Assembly: GCF_024199925.1 (NCBI RefSeq)
Contig: NZ_JANADR010000001.1
Location: 9,179,501-9,243,500, forward strand
Length of the DNA: 64,000 bases
Direction: 5' to 3'
Source of the DNA: Bradyrhizobium sp. CCGUVB1N3
Lineage (GTDB): Bacteria; Pseudomonadota; Alphaproteobacteria; Rhizobiales; Xanthobacteraceae
In this document: positions 40,923 through 49,699 of the stretch, one piece after another
How the letters are laid out: each line of letters begins with the position of its first letter
Numbering within the stretch: position 1 is the stretch's first letter
Program-made: the position numbers and the translations under genes
The notes under the pieces: model-generated
What the model was told of the DNA's origin: nothing
The model's input: the letters and a program-made list of their open reading frames with translations, nothing else
The model's database searches: none

Positions 40923-41389
40923 GGCGCGGCCATCCCCGATGCCGCGCGCAATACCGCCCGCACCATGCGATTCTGCGAGCCGCAGCGGCAGAGGTTGCGA
41001 TCAAGCGCTTCCCTGACCTCCGCCTCGGTCGGTGATGGCTTGCGTTGCAGCAGTGCCGCCGCACTGATCAGGATACCCGGCACGCAATAGCCGCATTGCA
41101 TCGCCTGCTCGGCGATGAAGGCGTGCTGCAGCGGGTGCGGATGTTCGGGCGTGCCGAGGCCTTCCACGGTCGTGACCTGCTTGCCGGCCACCGACCACAG
41201 CGGCATGTCGCAGGAGGCGAGCGCGTGGCCATCGACCATGACGTAGCACGCCCCGCATTCATTGGCGCCGCAGCCGAAATGGCTTCCCGTGAGGCCAAGC
41301 TTGCCGCGCAGCGCTGCGAGCAGCGTCTCATCGGAATCGGCGTCGATCGCGGTGTCGGAGCCGTTCAGGCGAAATCGAATGGTTGGCAT
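40919..41389 (-). CDS. (2Fe-2S) subunit of molybdenum hydroxylase (IorA/NicA-like)
   Basis: A 156-residue iron-sulfur protein. The plant-type cluster ligands are Cys40, Cys45, Cys48 and Cys60; the second cluster ligands are Cys99, Cys102, Cys134 and Cys136 (QCGYC and RCG forms). It carries electrons from the Mo site. There is no separate FAD subunit, so electrons probably pass to a cytochrome or quinone, as in the IorAB and NicAB types. It is the first gene of the three-gene hydroxylase operon, 15 bp from the orphan TctC gene upstream. Confidence 0.88.
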   Translation of the reverse strand: MPTIRFRLNGSDTAIDADSDETLLAALRGKLGLTGSHFGCGANECGACYVMVDGHALASCDMPLWSVAGKQVTTVEGLGTPEHPHPLQHAFIAEQAMQCGYCVPGILISAAALLQRKPSPTEAEVREALDRNLCRCGSQNRMVRAVLRAASGMAAP

Positions 41390-41404
41390 TGCCGGACGAC
41401 GACC

Positions 41405-42379
41405 TCAGGACTTGTCGAACTTCTTGACGACATCGGCCCATTTCACGATGTCGCCGCGCAGGAATTTGTCGAACTCATCCGGCGTCATCGCCATCGGCAC
41501 GGCACCCTGTTCGGTCCATAGCTTGACGATGTCGGCCCGCTTCACCAGCGCCGTTACGGCGGCGTTGAGCTTGTCGATGACTGGTTTGGGCGTGCCCGCC
41601 GGCGCCATCAGGCCGAGCCAGATGGTCGCTTCATAGCCGGGTACGCCGGCTTCGCCTGCGGTCGGAACGTTCGGCAGCACTGCAGAGCGCTGCTTGCCGG
41701 TGGTGGCGAGCGCACGCACCTGGTTCTCCGTCACGTTCGGTGCCATCGCCGGGACAGCGTCGATCATCATCTGCACCTGTCCGCCGATCACGCCGCTGCG
41801 CGCCTCGCCACTGTTGCGATAGGGGACGTGCACGACGTCGATATCGGCCATTGCTTTGAACAGCTCGCCCGCCATGTGATAGGGCGTGCCCTGTCCCGAT
41901 GACGCGTAATTCAATTTGCCCGGCTGCGACTTGGCGAGTGCGATGAACTCAGAAAGCGACTTCGCAGGCACTGAGGGATGGACGACGATGACGAGATCGG
42001 AATAGTTCACCGGCGCGATCGGTGCGAGGTCGCGCATCAGATCGTATTTGCGCTGCGCAGACGTCAGCAGCGATTCGTTCGCGGTCTGGGTGTTGGACAT
42101 CATCAACAGCGTGTAGCCGTCGGCCTGCGACTTCGCGGCCTCCTGCGTGCCGATGACGCCGCCGGCGCCGGTGCGGTTCTCGATCACGAAGGGCTGACCA
42201 AAGCTTTCCTGGAGAACATTGCCGATCAACCGCGCTGCAACATCGGCCGGGCCGCCGGCGCCGAAGGGGACGATGATCCGGACCGCATGTGCGGGGTAAT
42301 CCTGCGCAAAGCAGCGCGGCGCGGAGAATAGGGTGAGCAGCCCGGCGGCCAATGCCAGCACGAATTTTGGGCGCGTCAT
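41405..42379 (-). CDS. Tripartite tricarboxylate transporter substrate-binding protein (TctC/Bug family), orphan
   Basis: A 324-residue periplasmic protein with signal peptide FVLALAAGLLTLFSAPRCFAQ and the Bug motif RIIVPFGAGGPADVAARLI. The ATG at 42379 follows AGGGAGG. The frame can be read further upstream but that part is antisense to the next gene. No TctA or TctB is beside it. It lies directly before the Fe-S subunit gene, in one probable operon, so it may bind the substrate of the molybdenum hydroxylase. Confidence 0.87.
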   Translation of the reverse strand: MTRPKFVLALAAGLLTLFSAPRCFAQDYPAHAVRIIVPFGAGGPADVAARLIGNVLQESFGQPFVIENRTGAGGVIGTQEAAKSQADGYTLLMMSNTQTANESLLTSAQRKYDLMRDLAPIAPVNYSDLVIVVHPSVPAKSLSEFIALAKSQPGKLNYASSGQGTPYHMAGELFKAMADIDVVHVPYRNSGEARSGVIGGQVQMMIDAVPAMAPNVTENQVRALATTGKQRSAVLPNVPTAGEAGVPGYEATIWLGLMAPAGTPKPVIDKLNAAVTALVKRADIVKLWTEQGAVPMAMTPDEFDKFLRGDIVKWADVVKKFDKS

Positions 42380-42592
42380 GCCCGCCTCCCTGATGTCGTT
42401 CTTGTTGGCGCGCACTGTAGCGACAGGCCAAGCCGGCTGTCGACGCCTCACAAAGTCGACCGATGCGGGAATATCGCGCGGTTTCCGGTGTGGCCGGGCC
42501 GGGAACAGGGCAGGTCGGCCCCAGCAATTTGCATGGGCAATCCCGGATAAATGCGCTCGGCTGGCCGGTACTTTGATGTTACGAGTTTGGCC

Positions 42593-44687
42593 ATGAACCA
42601 GCACGCCAAGATCGCGATCCGCCATTCCACCTGCCCGCACGACTGCCCATCGGCCTGCGCCCTCGATGTCGAGGTCATTGAGGGCCGTAGCATCGGCCGC
42701 GTCCGCGGCTCGAAGCAGCAGACCTATACGGCCGGCGTCGTCTGCGCCAAGGTCGCGCGCTATGCCGAGCGCATCCATCACCCCGAGCGGCTGATGTATC
42801 CGATGCGCCGTACGGGGCCGAAGGGCTCGGGCCAGTTTGCGCGGATCTCCTGGGACGAGGCGCTCGACGAGATCGGGCATCGCTTCAACGCGGTCGAGCG
42901 CGAATTCGGCGCCGAGGCGGTCTGGCCCTATTACTACGCCGGCACCATGGGGCTGGTGATGCGCGACGGCCTCAACCGCCTTACGCATGTGAAGAAATAT
43001 TCGCGCTTCTATTCGACGATCTGCGCCAACGTCGCGCGCGTCGGCTTTGCGGTGGGCGCCGGCAAGATCGCCGGCGTCGATCCGCGCGAGATGGGTGTCT
43101 CCGACCTCGTGGTGATCTGGGGCACCAACCCGGTCAACACGCAGGTCAACGTGATGACGCATGCCTCCCGCGCCCGCAAGGAGCGCGGTGCGAAGATCGC
43201 CGCCGTCGACATCTACGACAACGAGACCATGAAGCAGGCTGACATCAAGATCATCCTGCGTCCCGGCACCGATGGCGCGTTCGCCTGCGGCGTCATGCAC
43301 GTCCTGTTCCGCGATGGCTATGCCGATCGCGCCTATATGGACAAGTACACCGATTGTCCCGGTGAGCTCGAAGCGCATCTGAAGACGCGCACGCCGGAAT
43401 GGGCCTCCGCGATCTGCGGCGTCCCGGTTGCCGAAATCGAGGCCTTTGCGAAGGCGGTCGGCGAGACCAAGCGGACGTTCTTCCGCCTCGGCTATGGGCT
43501 TCAGCCGCAGCCGCAACGGTGCGGCCCAGATGCATGCGGCGGCCTGCATTCCCGCGGTGACCGGCGCCTGGCAATATGAGGGCGGCGGCGCCTTCTTCAA
43601 CAATTACGCGCTGTGGCACTTCGACGAATCCATCATCGAAGGACACGAGGCGATCGATCGCTCGACACGCGCGCTCGACCAGTCCCAGATCGGCCGCATC
43701 CTGACCGGCGATGCCGAGGCCCTGCAAGGCAAGGGTCCCGTCAAGGCGATGCTGATCCAGAACACCAACCCGGTGACGGTCGCGCCGGAGCAGGTGCTGG
43801 TGCGCCAGGGCTTTGCGCGTGAGGACCTGTTCGTGGCGGTGCATGAGCAGTTCATGACCGAAACGGCGCAGATGGCCGACATCGTGCTGCCGGCGACCAT
43901 GTTCATGGAGCACGACGATCTCTATTACGGCGGCGGCCATCAGCACATCTCCGTCGGGCCCAGGCTGATCGACCCACCCGGCGAATGCCGCTCCAACCAC
44001 GAGGTGTTGCAGGCGCTGGCGCCGCGTCTCGGGGCCGAGCATCGGGGTTTTGAGATGTCGCCGCGCGAACTGATCGACGCGACGCTGAAGCTGAGCGGCC
44101 ACGGCGATATCGAGACGCTCGAGGCGGATATCTGGCGCGATCTCCAGCCGGACTTCCGCACCTCGCACTTTCTTGACGGCTTTGCGCACGTCGACAAGAA
44201 ATTCCACTTCAAGGCCGACTGGGCACATCCGCCGTTCGGCCTGATGATGGGCGATTTCGACAAGATGCCGTCGCTGCCGGACCATTGGGCCGTGATCGAA
44301 GAGGCCGACCAGGACCATCCGTTCCGGCTCGCGACGAGCCCCTCGCGCAGCTTCCTCAACACGACCTTCAACGAGACGCCGTCCTCGCAGGCCCGCGAGG
44401 GCAAGCCGAGCGTGATGGTCCATCCCCTGGATGCCGCCTCGCTCGACATTGCCGAGGGCGATGCCGTGACGCTTGGCAACACCCGCGGCGAGACGACGCT
44501 CATTGCGACGCTGTTCGACGGCGTGCGGCGCGGCGTGCTGATCGCGGAATCCGTCCATCCGAACAAGGACCACATCGGCGGCCGCGGCATCAACGTTCTG
44601 ACCGGTGCGGACACGATCGCGCCGATCGGTGGCGCACCGTTCCACGACAACAAGGTTTGGCTGAAGAAGGCCGCCTCCACCGCCTGA
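42593..44687 (+). pseudogene. Mo-bisPGD oxidoreductase, frameshifted
   Basis: The N-terminal part has the 4Fe-4S motif STCPHDCPSAC with a distal Cys in GVVCAK, and the Mo/W-bisPGD domain WGTNPVNTQVN. The frame breaks at about 43496-43498: the first frame continues as GLQPQPQRCG, while the next frame reads GFSRSRNGAAQMHAA, as expected for the family. One extra G in a GGG run explains it; removing it gives a 697-residue protein. The rest is intact to the molybdopterin-binding C-terminus. It could be a recent pseudogene or a sequencing error. Members reduce or oxidise small molecules such as formate, nitrate or sulfoxides. Confidence 0.8.
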
Positions 44688-44817
44688 GGCGCGCGTTGTC
44701 GCCACGCAAAGTTGTGTCGAGGCGCTAAAGCAGCGCGATGGCGGCAGATTGCGCTTGCGCCTGCCGTCCGACCTGCCGCAAATGGCCTGCAAGCAATAGC
44801 AGACAGGCGAGCGGGCC

Positions 44818-45600
44818 ATGACCGATACGAGCAGCGTCATCACCGAGAAGCGCGGGCAGGCGTTCTGGATCACCATCAACCGCCCTGAGAAGCGAAATGC
44901 GCTCAACGGCGAGGTCATCGCCGGCATCGCCAGGGGCTATCGCGATGCGCATGAGGACAAGGACGTCCGCGTCATCGTGCTCACCGGGGCGGGTGACAAG
45001 GCGTTTTGTGCCGGCGCCGATTTGCAGAATTCCGGCGCCGCCTTCGCGATGGACTTTTCCAGGCCCAACGTCGACTACGCTGATCTGTTGCGGCTGTCGC
45101 AGGATGCGACGAAACCTGCGATCGCGCGCCTCGCTGGCGTCTGCATGGCCGGCGGCATGGGCCTGTTGTGCATGACGGACATGGCGGTCGCCGCCGATCA
45201 CGTCATCTTCGGCCTGCCCGAGGTCAAGGTCGGTGTGTTTCCGATGCAGGTGCTCAGCCTGTTGCAGAACATCGCGCCACCGCGGCTCGTCAACGAATGG
45301 GCGCTCACAGGCGAGCCGTTTGACGCGAGTGCCGCGCAAGCGGCGGGCCTGCTGAACTATGTCGTGCCCGCGGCCGAGCTCGACGCCAAGGTCGACTGGC
45401 TGATCGGCCGTATCGTCGACAAGTCGCCGACCGCGATCCGCCGCGGCAAATACGCCATGCGCGCCATTGCCTCGATGTCGTTCGACGAGAGCATCGCCTA
45501 TACCGAGAGCCAGATCGCGCTGCTCGCGATGACCGAGGACGCCAAGGAAGGTCTCAAGGCGTTCAGCGAAAAGCGCAAGCCGTCCTGGACCGGGCGGTGA
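44818..45600 (+). CDS. Enoyl-CoA hydratase/isomerase family protein
   Basis: The 260-residue crotonase has a first oxyanion segment GAGDKAFCAGADLQN and a second segment CMAGGMGLLCMTDMAVAA. The acidic catalytic positions are not all certain. It follows the frameshifted oxidoreductase after 130 bp and shares its direction; a shared transcript is possible. Substrate unknown. Length is normal for the family. Confidence 0.86.
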   Translation: MTDTSSVITEKRGQAFWITINRPEKRNALNGEVIAGIARGYRDAHEDKDVRVIVLTGAGDKAFCAGADLQNSGAAFAMDFSRPNVDYADLLRLSQDATKPAIARLAGVCMAGGMGLLCMTDMAVAADHVIFGLPEVKVGVFPMQVLSLLQNIAPPRLVNEWALTGEPFDASAAQAAGLLNYVVPAAELDAKVDWLIGRIVDKSPTAIRRGKYAMRAIASMSFDESIAYTESQIALLAMTEDAKEGLKAFSEKRKPSWTGR

Positions 45601-45624
45601 GCGAGAAGTGACGTGATCGTGCTG

Positions 45625-45825
45625 TCAGTTCCGTCATCCCCGCGCAATGGCGAAGCCATTGTCGCTGGAGGTGCGAGCGGCGCAGTGCGTCCGCACTGCG
45701 CGGGGAGCCTCGAAGGATGAACGGCCCGAATGCATCCGCGCATTGCGACGTCGTCGCGGCGAGAGCGGGGCCGTCGCCCTTCGAGGGCCGCTGAAGAAGC
45801 GGCCACCTCAGGGTGACGGTGCCAA
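45625..45825. repeat. Intergenic repeat with several hairpins
   Basis: The segment begins GTCATCCCCGCGCAATGGCG and contains paired blocks such as GTGCGTCCGCAC and the CTTCGAGG/CCTCGAAGG pair. It looks like non-coding dispersed repeat sequence; no ORF in it has domain support. It accounts for part of the 489-bp gap between the crotonase gene and the GlcG-like gene. Confidence 0.5.
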
Positions 45826-45966
45826 GTATTGCGGATTTTCCGATGGTGACGTTTTACCCCTGATTTGCCCGGCGTGTCAATGGATTTCGTAAAATCAGCA
45901 GGATGCGCCGGAGCCCTCGGCTACTTTGCATGGGGTTGTTTTCGAGTTTTGAGTCTGCCGTCACGT

Positions 45967-46055
45967 GTAGGGTGGGTTAGCGCAGCGTAACCCACCACTT
46001 CTCTCACAACCGGGAAAAAGAGAGGTGGGTTACGCCTTCGGCTAACCTACCCTAC
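45967..46055. repeat. Palindromic GTAGGGTGGGTTA element
   Basis: GTAGGGTGGGTTAGC at the left and GCTAACCTACCCTAC at the right form arms with 14 of 15 bases matched, and a second inner pair GGTTAGC/GCGTAACC is present. This form of repeat is common in Proteobacteria as a dispersed, REP-like or MITE-like element. No transposase is present. Confidence 0.6.
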
Positions 46056-46089
46056 GGCATCGCGTGATTGATTTGCCCGCCGGGCAGGA

Positions 46090-46518
46090 TCACCCCGCGT
46101 TCGCCTTCAACCCTGCGGCCTGGATGCCGGCGACGGCGCAGGCTTCGTCGTTGTCCGAGGTGTCGCCGGAGACGCCGACCGCGCCCAGCAGGGTGGAGCC
46201 GTCCTGGATCAGCACGCCGCCGGGGACCGGGACCAGCGCGCCTTTGGCGATGGTGTTCACGGCGTCGATGAAATAGGCCTGCTCCTGGGCGCGCTGGAAC
46301 AGGGCGCGCGATCCCATGCCCATCGCGAGCGCGCCATAGGCCTTGCCGTGGGCGATCTCCGCGCGCATCAGGCTGGTGCCGTCCTGGGCCGCCGCGAGCT
46401 TGAGGACGCCGCGCGCATCGAGGATCGTGACGACGAGCGGCTTCAGCTTCAGCTCCGTGGCCTTCGCGAAGGCGGCGTCGAGGATCTTGCGGGCGGTGTC
46501 GAGGGAGAGTTCAGCCAT
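46090..46518 (-). CDS. GlcG/HbpS family protein
   Basis: The 142-residue protein has the family opening LSLDTARKILDAAFAKATEL and the conserved GGVLIQDGSTLLGAVGVSG. GlcG is encoded in the E. coli glycolate operon; HbpS binds haem. It overlaps the end of the dehydrogenase gene by 8 bp, so it is co-translated. The position next to a GlcD-GlcF fusion supports a glycolate-related role. ATG 46518 is used; a frame to 46557 has no conserved extra part. Confidence 0.85.
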   Translation of the reverse strand: MAELSLDTARKILDAAFAKATELKLKPLVVTILDARGVLKLAAAQDGTSLMRAEIAHGKAYGALAMGMGSRALFQRAQEQAYFIDAVNTIAKGALVPVPGGVLIQDGSTLLGAVGVSGDTSDNDEACAVAGIQAAGLKANAG

Positions 46519-49500
46519 TTGGAATGTCCTTGTGTGATGAGGTCGTTGGATTAGCATTGGCGCGATCGAGGCTCATGGCGAGCACGCGCGCGACATGCAG
46601 GGCGTCGCGCGCACTGCCGTCATGGATCTGGTGCCGGCATGAGGTGCCGTCGGCGACCACCAGCGTCGCCTGGTCCGCGCGGCGCACGGCCGGCAGCAGC
46701 GACAGCTCGGCCATCTCGATCGAGGCATCATAAGTGTCCGCGCCATAACCGAAAGCACCGGCCATGCCGCAGCAGCTCGACTCGATGGTCTCGACCGTCA
46801 GGCGAGGCACGAGGCGCAGCACCTGCTCGACCGGCTTGAAGGCGCCAAAGGATTTTTGGTGGCAATGGCCGTGTACGAGCGCCTTCTCGGCGATCGCGCC
46901 GAGCGGCAGTTGCAGGCGTCCGGCTTCCGCCTCGCGCACCAGAAACTCCTCGAAGGTGAGGGCGTGGGCGCTGACCGCCTTGGCGTCGTCGTCCTTGCGC
47001 AGCGACAACAGCTCGTCGCGCAGCGTCAACAGGCAGCTCGGCTCGAGGCCGATGATCGGCACGCCCCGCGCGGCAAACGGGGTGAAGCTCGTAGTGAGAC
47101 GGTCGAGCTCGGCCTTCGCTTCGTCGACGAGACCTGCGGACAGGAACGTGCGGCCGCAGCACAGCGGCCGGGTGCCGCTGGCAGGTTTTGGCAGATGCAC
47201 GCGATAGCCGCCTGCGACCAGCACCCGCAGCGCTGCATCGAGGTTTTCCCGCTCATAGATGCGATTGAACGTATCGGCGAACAGCACGACCTCGCGGCCA
47301 TCCGCAGGTCCGAGCACTTCCGCAGCCGGCGCAAACACATCGCTGCGGAAGGCGGGCAAGGCGCGGCGCGCGCTGATGCCGGCAAAGCGCTCGAACAGCT
47401 TTCGCAGCAGAGCGCTGCGGTTGCGCAGGTTCGCAAGCGGCGCGAAGCGCGCGGCGATACCCGCATAGCGCGGCAAATAGCCGACCAGCCGGTCGCGCAG
47501 CGACAGGCCGTGAGACGCGACGCGGGCGGTGAGCACCTCGATCTTCATCTTGGCCATGTCGACGCCGGTCGGGCATTCATGGCGGCAGGCCTTGCAGGAG
47601 ACGCAAAGTTTCAGCGTCTCCATCATCTCGTCGGAGGAAAGCGCATCAGGGCCAAGCTGGCCGGAGATCGCGAGCCGTAGCGTGTTGGCGCGGCCGCGGG
47701 TGACGTCCTTCTCGTTGCGCGTGGCACGATAAGACGGGCACATCACGCCGCCCTCGAGCTTCCGGCAGGCGCCATTGTTGTTGCACATCTCGACCGCGCC
47801 CTGGAAACCGCCCCCCGCACCGGGCCAGGCAGACCAGTCGAGCTTCGTCTTCAGTTCGGTGACGCGATAGTCCGACCGGTAGCGGAACAGCGAGCGGTCG
47901 TCCATCTTGGGTGCATCGACGATCTTGCCGGGATTGAGGACGCCATCGGGATCGAACCGCCGCTTGACCTCCTTGAAGTCCGCGACGAGACGCTCTCCGA
48001 ACATCGTGGCGTGAAACTCCGAGCGCACGATGCCGTCGCCGTGCTCGCCGGAATGCGACCCCTTGTACTCGCGCACCATGGCGAAGGCTTCTTCGGCGAT
48101 GGCGCGCATCGCCTTCACGTCCTTCTCCAGCTTCAGGTTCAGTACCGGGCGCACATGCAGGCAGCCTTCGGAGGCGTGCGCGTACATCGTGCCGCTGGTG
48201 CCGTGCCTGGCAAAAACCTCGTTCAGCCGCGCGGTGTAATCGGCGAGGTGAGGCAGCGGCACGGCGCAGTCCTCGACGAAGGAGACCGGCTTGCCCTCCT
48301 GCTTCATCGACATCATGACGTTGAGGCCGGCGGCGCGGAAGTCGGCGATGCCGCTTTGCAGGGCGGGCTCGGTAATCTCAACCACGCCGCCCCACTTGCG
48401 CTTGTCGTTGTTCCAGCCGAAGCCGAGATCGCCCATCAGCTCGGCGAGCTGCTTCAGGCGCGTGAGATTGTCGGCCTGGTCCTCCTCGGCGAACTCCACC
48501 ACCAGCACCGCGTCCGGATCGCCCTTGATGGCGGCGCCGATGATGGGGCGAAACATCGCGATGTCGCGGCCGAGCGCGATCATGGTGCGGTCGACGAGCT
48601 CGACCGCGATCGGCTTGAGCTTGACCAGGTGTTGGGCCGCATCCATCGCCTCGTAAAAACTGCCGAAATGGCAGACGCCGAGCGCCTTGTTGCGGATGAC
48701 GGGCCACAGCTTCAGCTCGACCTTGGTGCTGAAGGCGAGGGTGCCTTCGGACCCGACCAGAAGATGCGCCATGTTGTTCGGCGCGTTGCGCGGAGTGAGC
48801 GCATCGAGATTGTAGCCGCCGACGCGGCGCTGCACCTTCGGAAACCTGTCCGCGATCTCGTCAGCCTCGCGCGCGCCGAGATCGAGCATGTCGCGGAACA
48901 GCGCGAGGGCGCCGCCACCGGCGTTCACGTCGCTGAGGTCGCGCGGGACTTCGCCGAAGCCAGCTATCGTGCCGTCGGCAAGCGCGGCTTCCATCGACCG
49001 CGTGTTGTCGCGCATGGTGCCGTAGCGCAAGCTACGGCCGCCGCAGGAATTGTTTCCGGCCATGCCGCCGATGGTGGCGCGCGACGCCGTCGAGACGTCG
49101 ACCGGGAACCACAGGCCGTGCCTTTTGAGCTGGCGGTTGAGATCGTCGAGCACGATGCCGGGCTCGACCACGCAAGTCCGGTTCTCGACGTCGAGCGAGA
49201 GGATCCGGTTCAGGTGCTTCGAGACATCGATGACCAGGCCGTCATTAACGGTCTGGCCGCATTGCGAGGTGCCGCCGCCGCGCGGGGTGACCTTCAGGCC
49301 CTCGTCGCGGGCAACGGCCAGCGCCCGCAGAGCCTCGTCCATGCTGCGCGGCACAACCACGCCCAGGGGCATGATCTGATAGAAGGAGGCATCCGTCGCG
49401 TAGCGGCCGCGGCTGAAGGCATCGAACAGGACCTCGCCCGTGATTTCACGGGCCAGGCGCGCAGCTAGGCCGCCGCTTTGCGCCGATTTTCTCGATTTTT

Positions 49501-49519
49501 CGGCCACGTCAGCCGCCAT
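46511..49519 (-). CDS. FAD-linked oxidase/Fe-S fusion (GlcD-GlcF or YdiJ-type 2-hydroxyacid dehydrogenase)
   Basis: A 1002-residue protein with an FAD-binding PCMH domain (PRGGGTSQCGQTVNDGLVID), the C-terminal FAD-oxidase domain (GEHGDGIVRSEF), then a ferredoxin domain (CVSCKACRHECPTGVDMAKMK) and CCG-type segments (PLCCGRTFLSAG and SSCCGMAGAFGYG). It is the fused form of GlcD and GlcF, like YdiJ, which oxidises D-2-hydroxyglutarate. Electrons pass to the quinone pool. ATG 49519 follows GAGAGCGG. The serine-glyoxylate aminotransferase gene is divergent, so glycolate or D-lactate are likely substrates. Confidence 0.85.
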   Translation of the reverse strand: MAADVAEKSRKSAQSGGLAARLAREITGEVLFDAFSRGRYATDASFYQIMPLGVVVPRSMDEALRALAVARDEGLKVTPRGGGTSQCGQTVNDGLVIDVSKHLNRILSLDVENRTCVVEPGIVLDDLNRQLKRHGLWFPVDVSTASRATIGGMAGNNSCGGRSLRYGTMRDNTRSMEAALADGTIAGFGEVPRDLSDVNAGGGALALFRDMLDLGAREADEIADRFPKVQRRVGGYNLDALTPRNAPNNMAHLLVGSEGTLAFSTKVELKLWPVIRNKALGVCHFGSFYEAMDAAQHLVKLKPIAVELVDRTMIALGRDIAMFRPIIGAAIKGDPDAVLVVEFAEEDQADNLTRLKQLAELMGDLGFGWNNDKRKWGGVVEITEPALQSGIADFRAAGLNVMMSMKQEGKPVSFVEDCAVPLPHLADYTARLNEVFARHGTSGTMYAHASEGCLHVRPVLNLKLEKDVKAMRAIAEEAFAMVREYKGSHSGEHGDGIVRSEFHATMFGERLVADFKEVKRRFDPDGVLNPGKIVDAPKMDDRSLFRYRSDYRVTELKTKLDWSAWPGAGGGFQGAVEMCNNNGACRKLEGGVMCPSYRATRNEKDVTRGRANTLRLAISGQLGPDALSSDEMMETLKLCVSCKACRHECPTGVDMAKMKIEVLTARVASHGLSLRDRLVGYLPRYAGIAARFAPLANLRNRSALLRKLFERFAGISARRALPAFRSDVFAPAAEVLGPADGREVVLFADTFNRIYERENLDAALRVLVAGGYRVHLPKPASGTRPLCCGRTFLSAGLVDEAKAELDRLTTSFTPFAARGVPIIGLEPSCLLTLRDELLSLRKDDDAKAVSAHALTFEEFLVREAEAGRLQLPLGAIAEKALVHGHCHQKSFGAFKPVEQVLRLVPRLTVETIESSCCGMAGAFGYGADTYDASIEMAELSLLPAVRRADQATLVVADGTSCRHQIHDGSARDALHVARVLAMSLDRANANPTTSSHKDIPNG

Positions 49520-49699
49520 GATCCGCTCTCGCTCTTTCGCCGGGGACGTCTTGCCTAGGGTCTGCCGGCTTGGCAAGGCGAGCCCTGCTTCTTGCGCATT
49601 GACGGGCCTCCTCAGGCGGGGGACAAGCCCGGCGAATAGTGATATTCGAGCGGCTCGCCGAGACCCCTCGGAAGGCTCTAAAGACCGGGAAGGACGCCT

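Noticed and set aside
42380..43603. N-terminal extension of the orphan TctC gene to over 700 codons
   Set aside because: The extra part is antisense to the oxidoreductase gene. The ATG at 42379 has a ribosome site and a signal peptide directly after it.
43293..44927. Minus-strand frame of 544 codons
   Set aside because: It is antisense to the frameshifted oxidoreductase, whose two halves carry family motifs. The antisense product is Arg-rich with no domain.
48011..49468. Long plus-strand frame of 485 codons
   Set aside because: It lies wholly antisense to the FAD/Fe-S fusion gene, which has clear domains; the frame has no domain and is His/Arg/Ala-rich, as expected from high-GC shadows.
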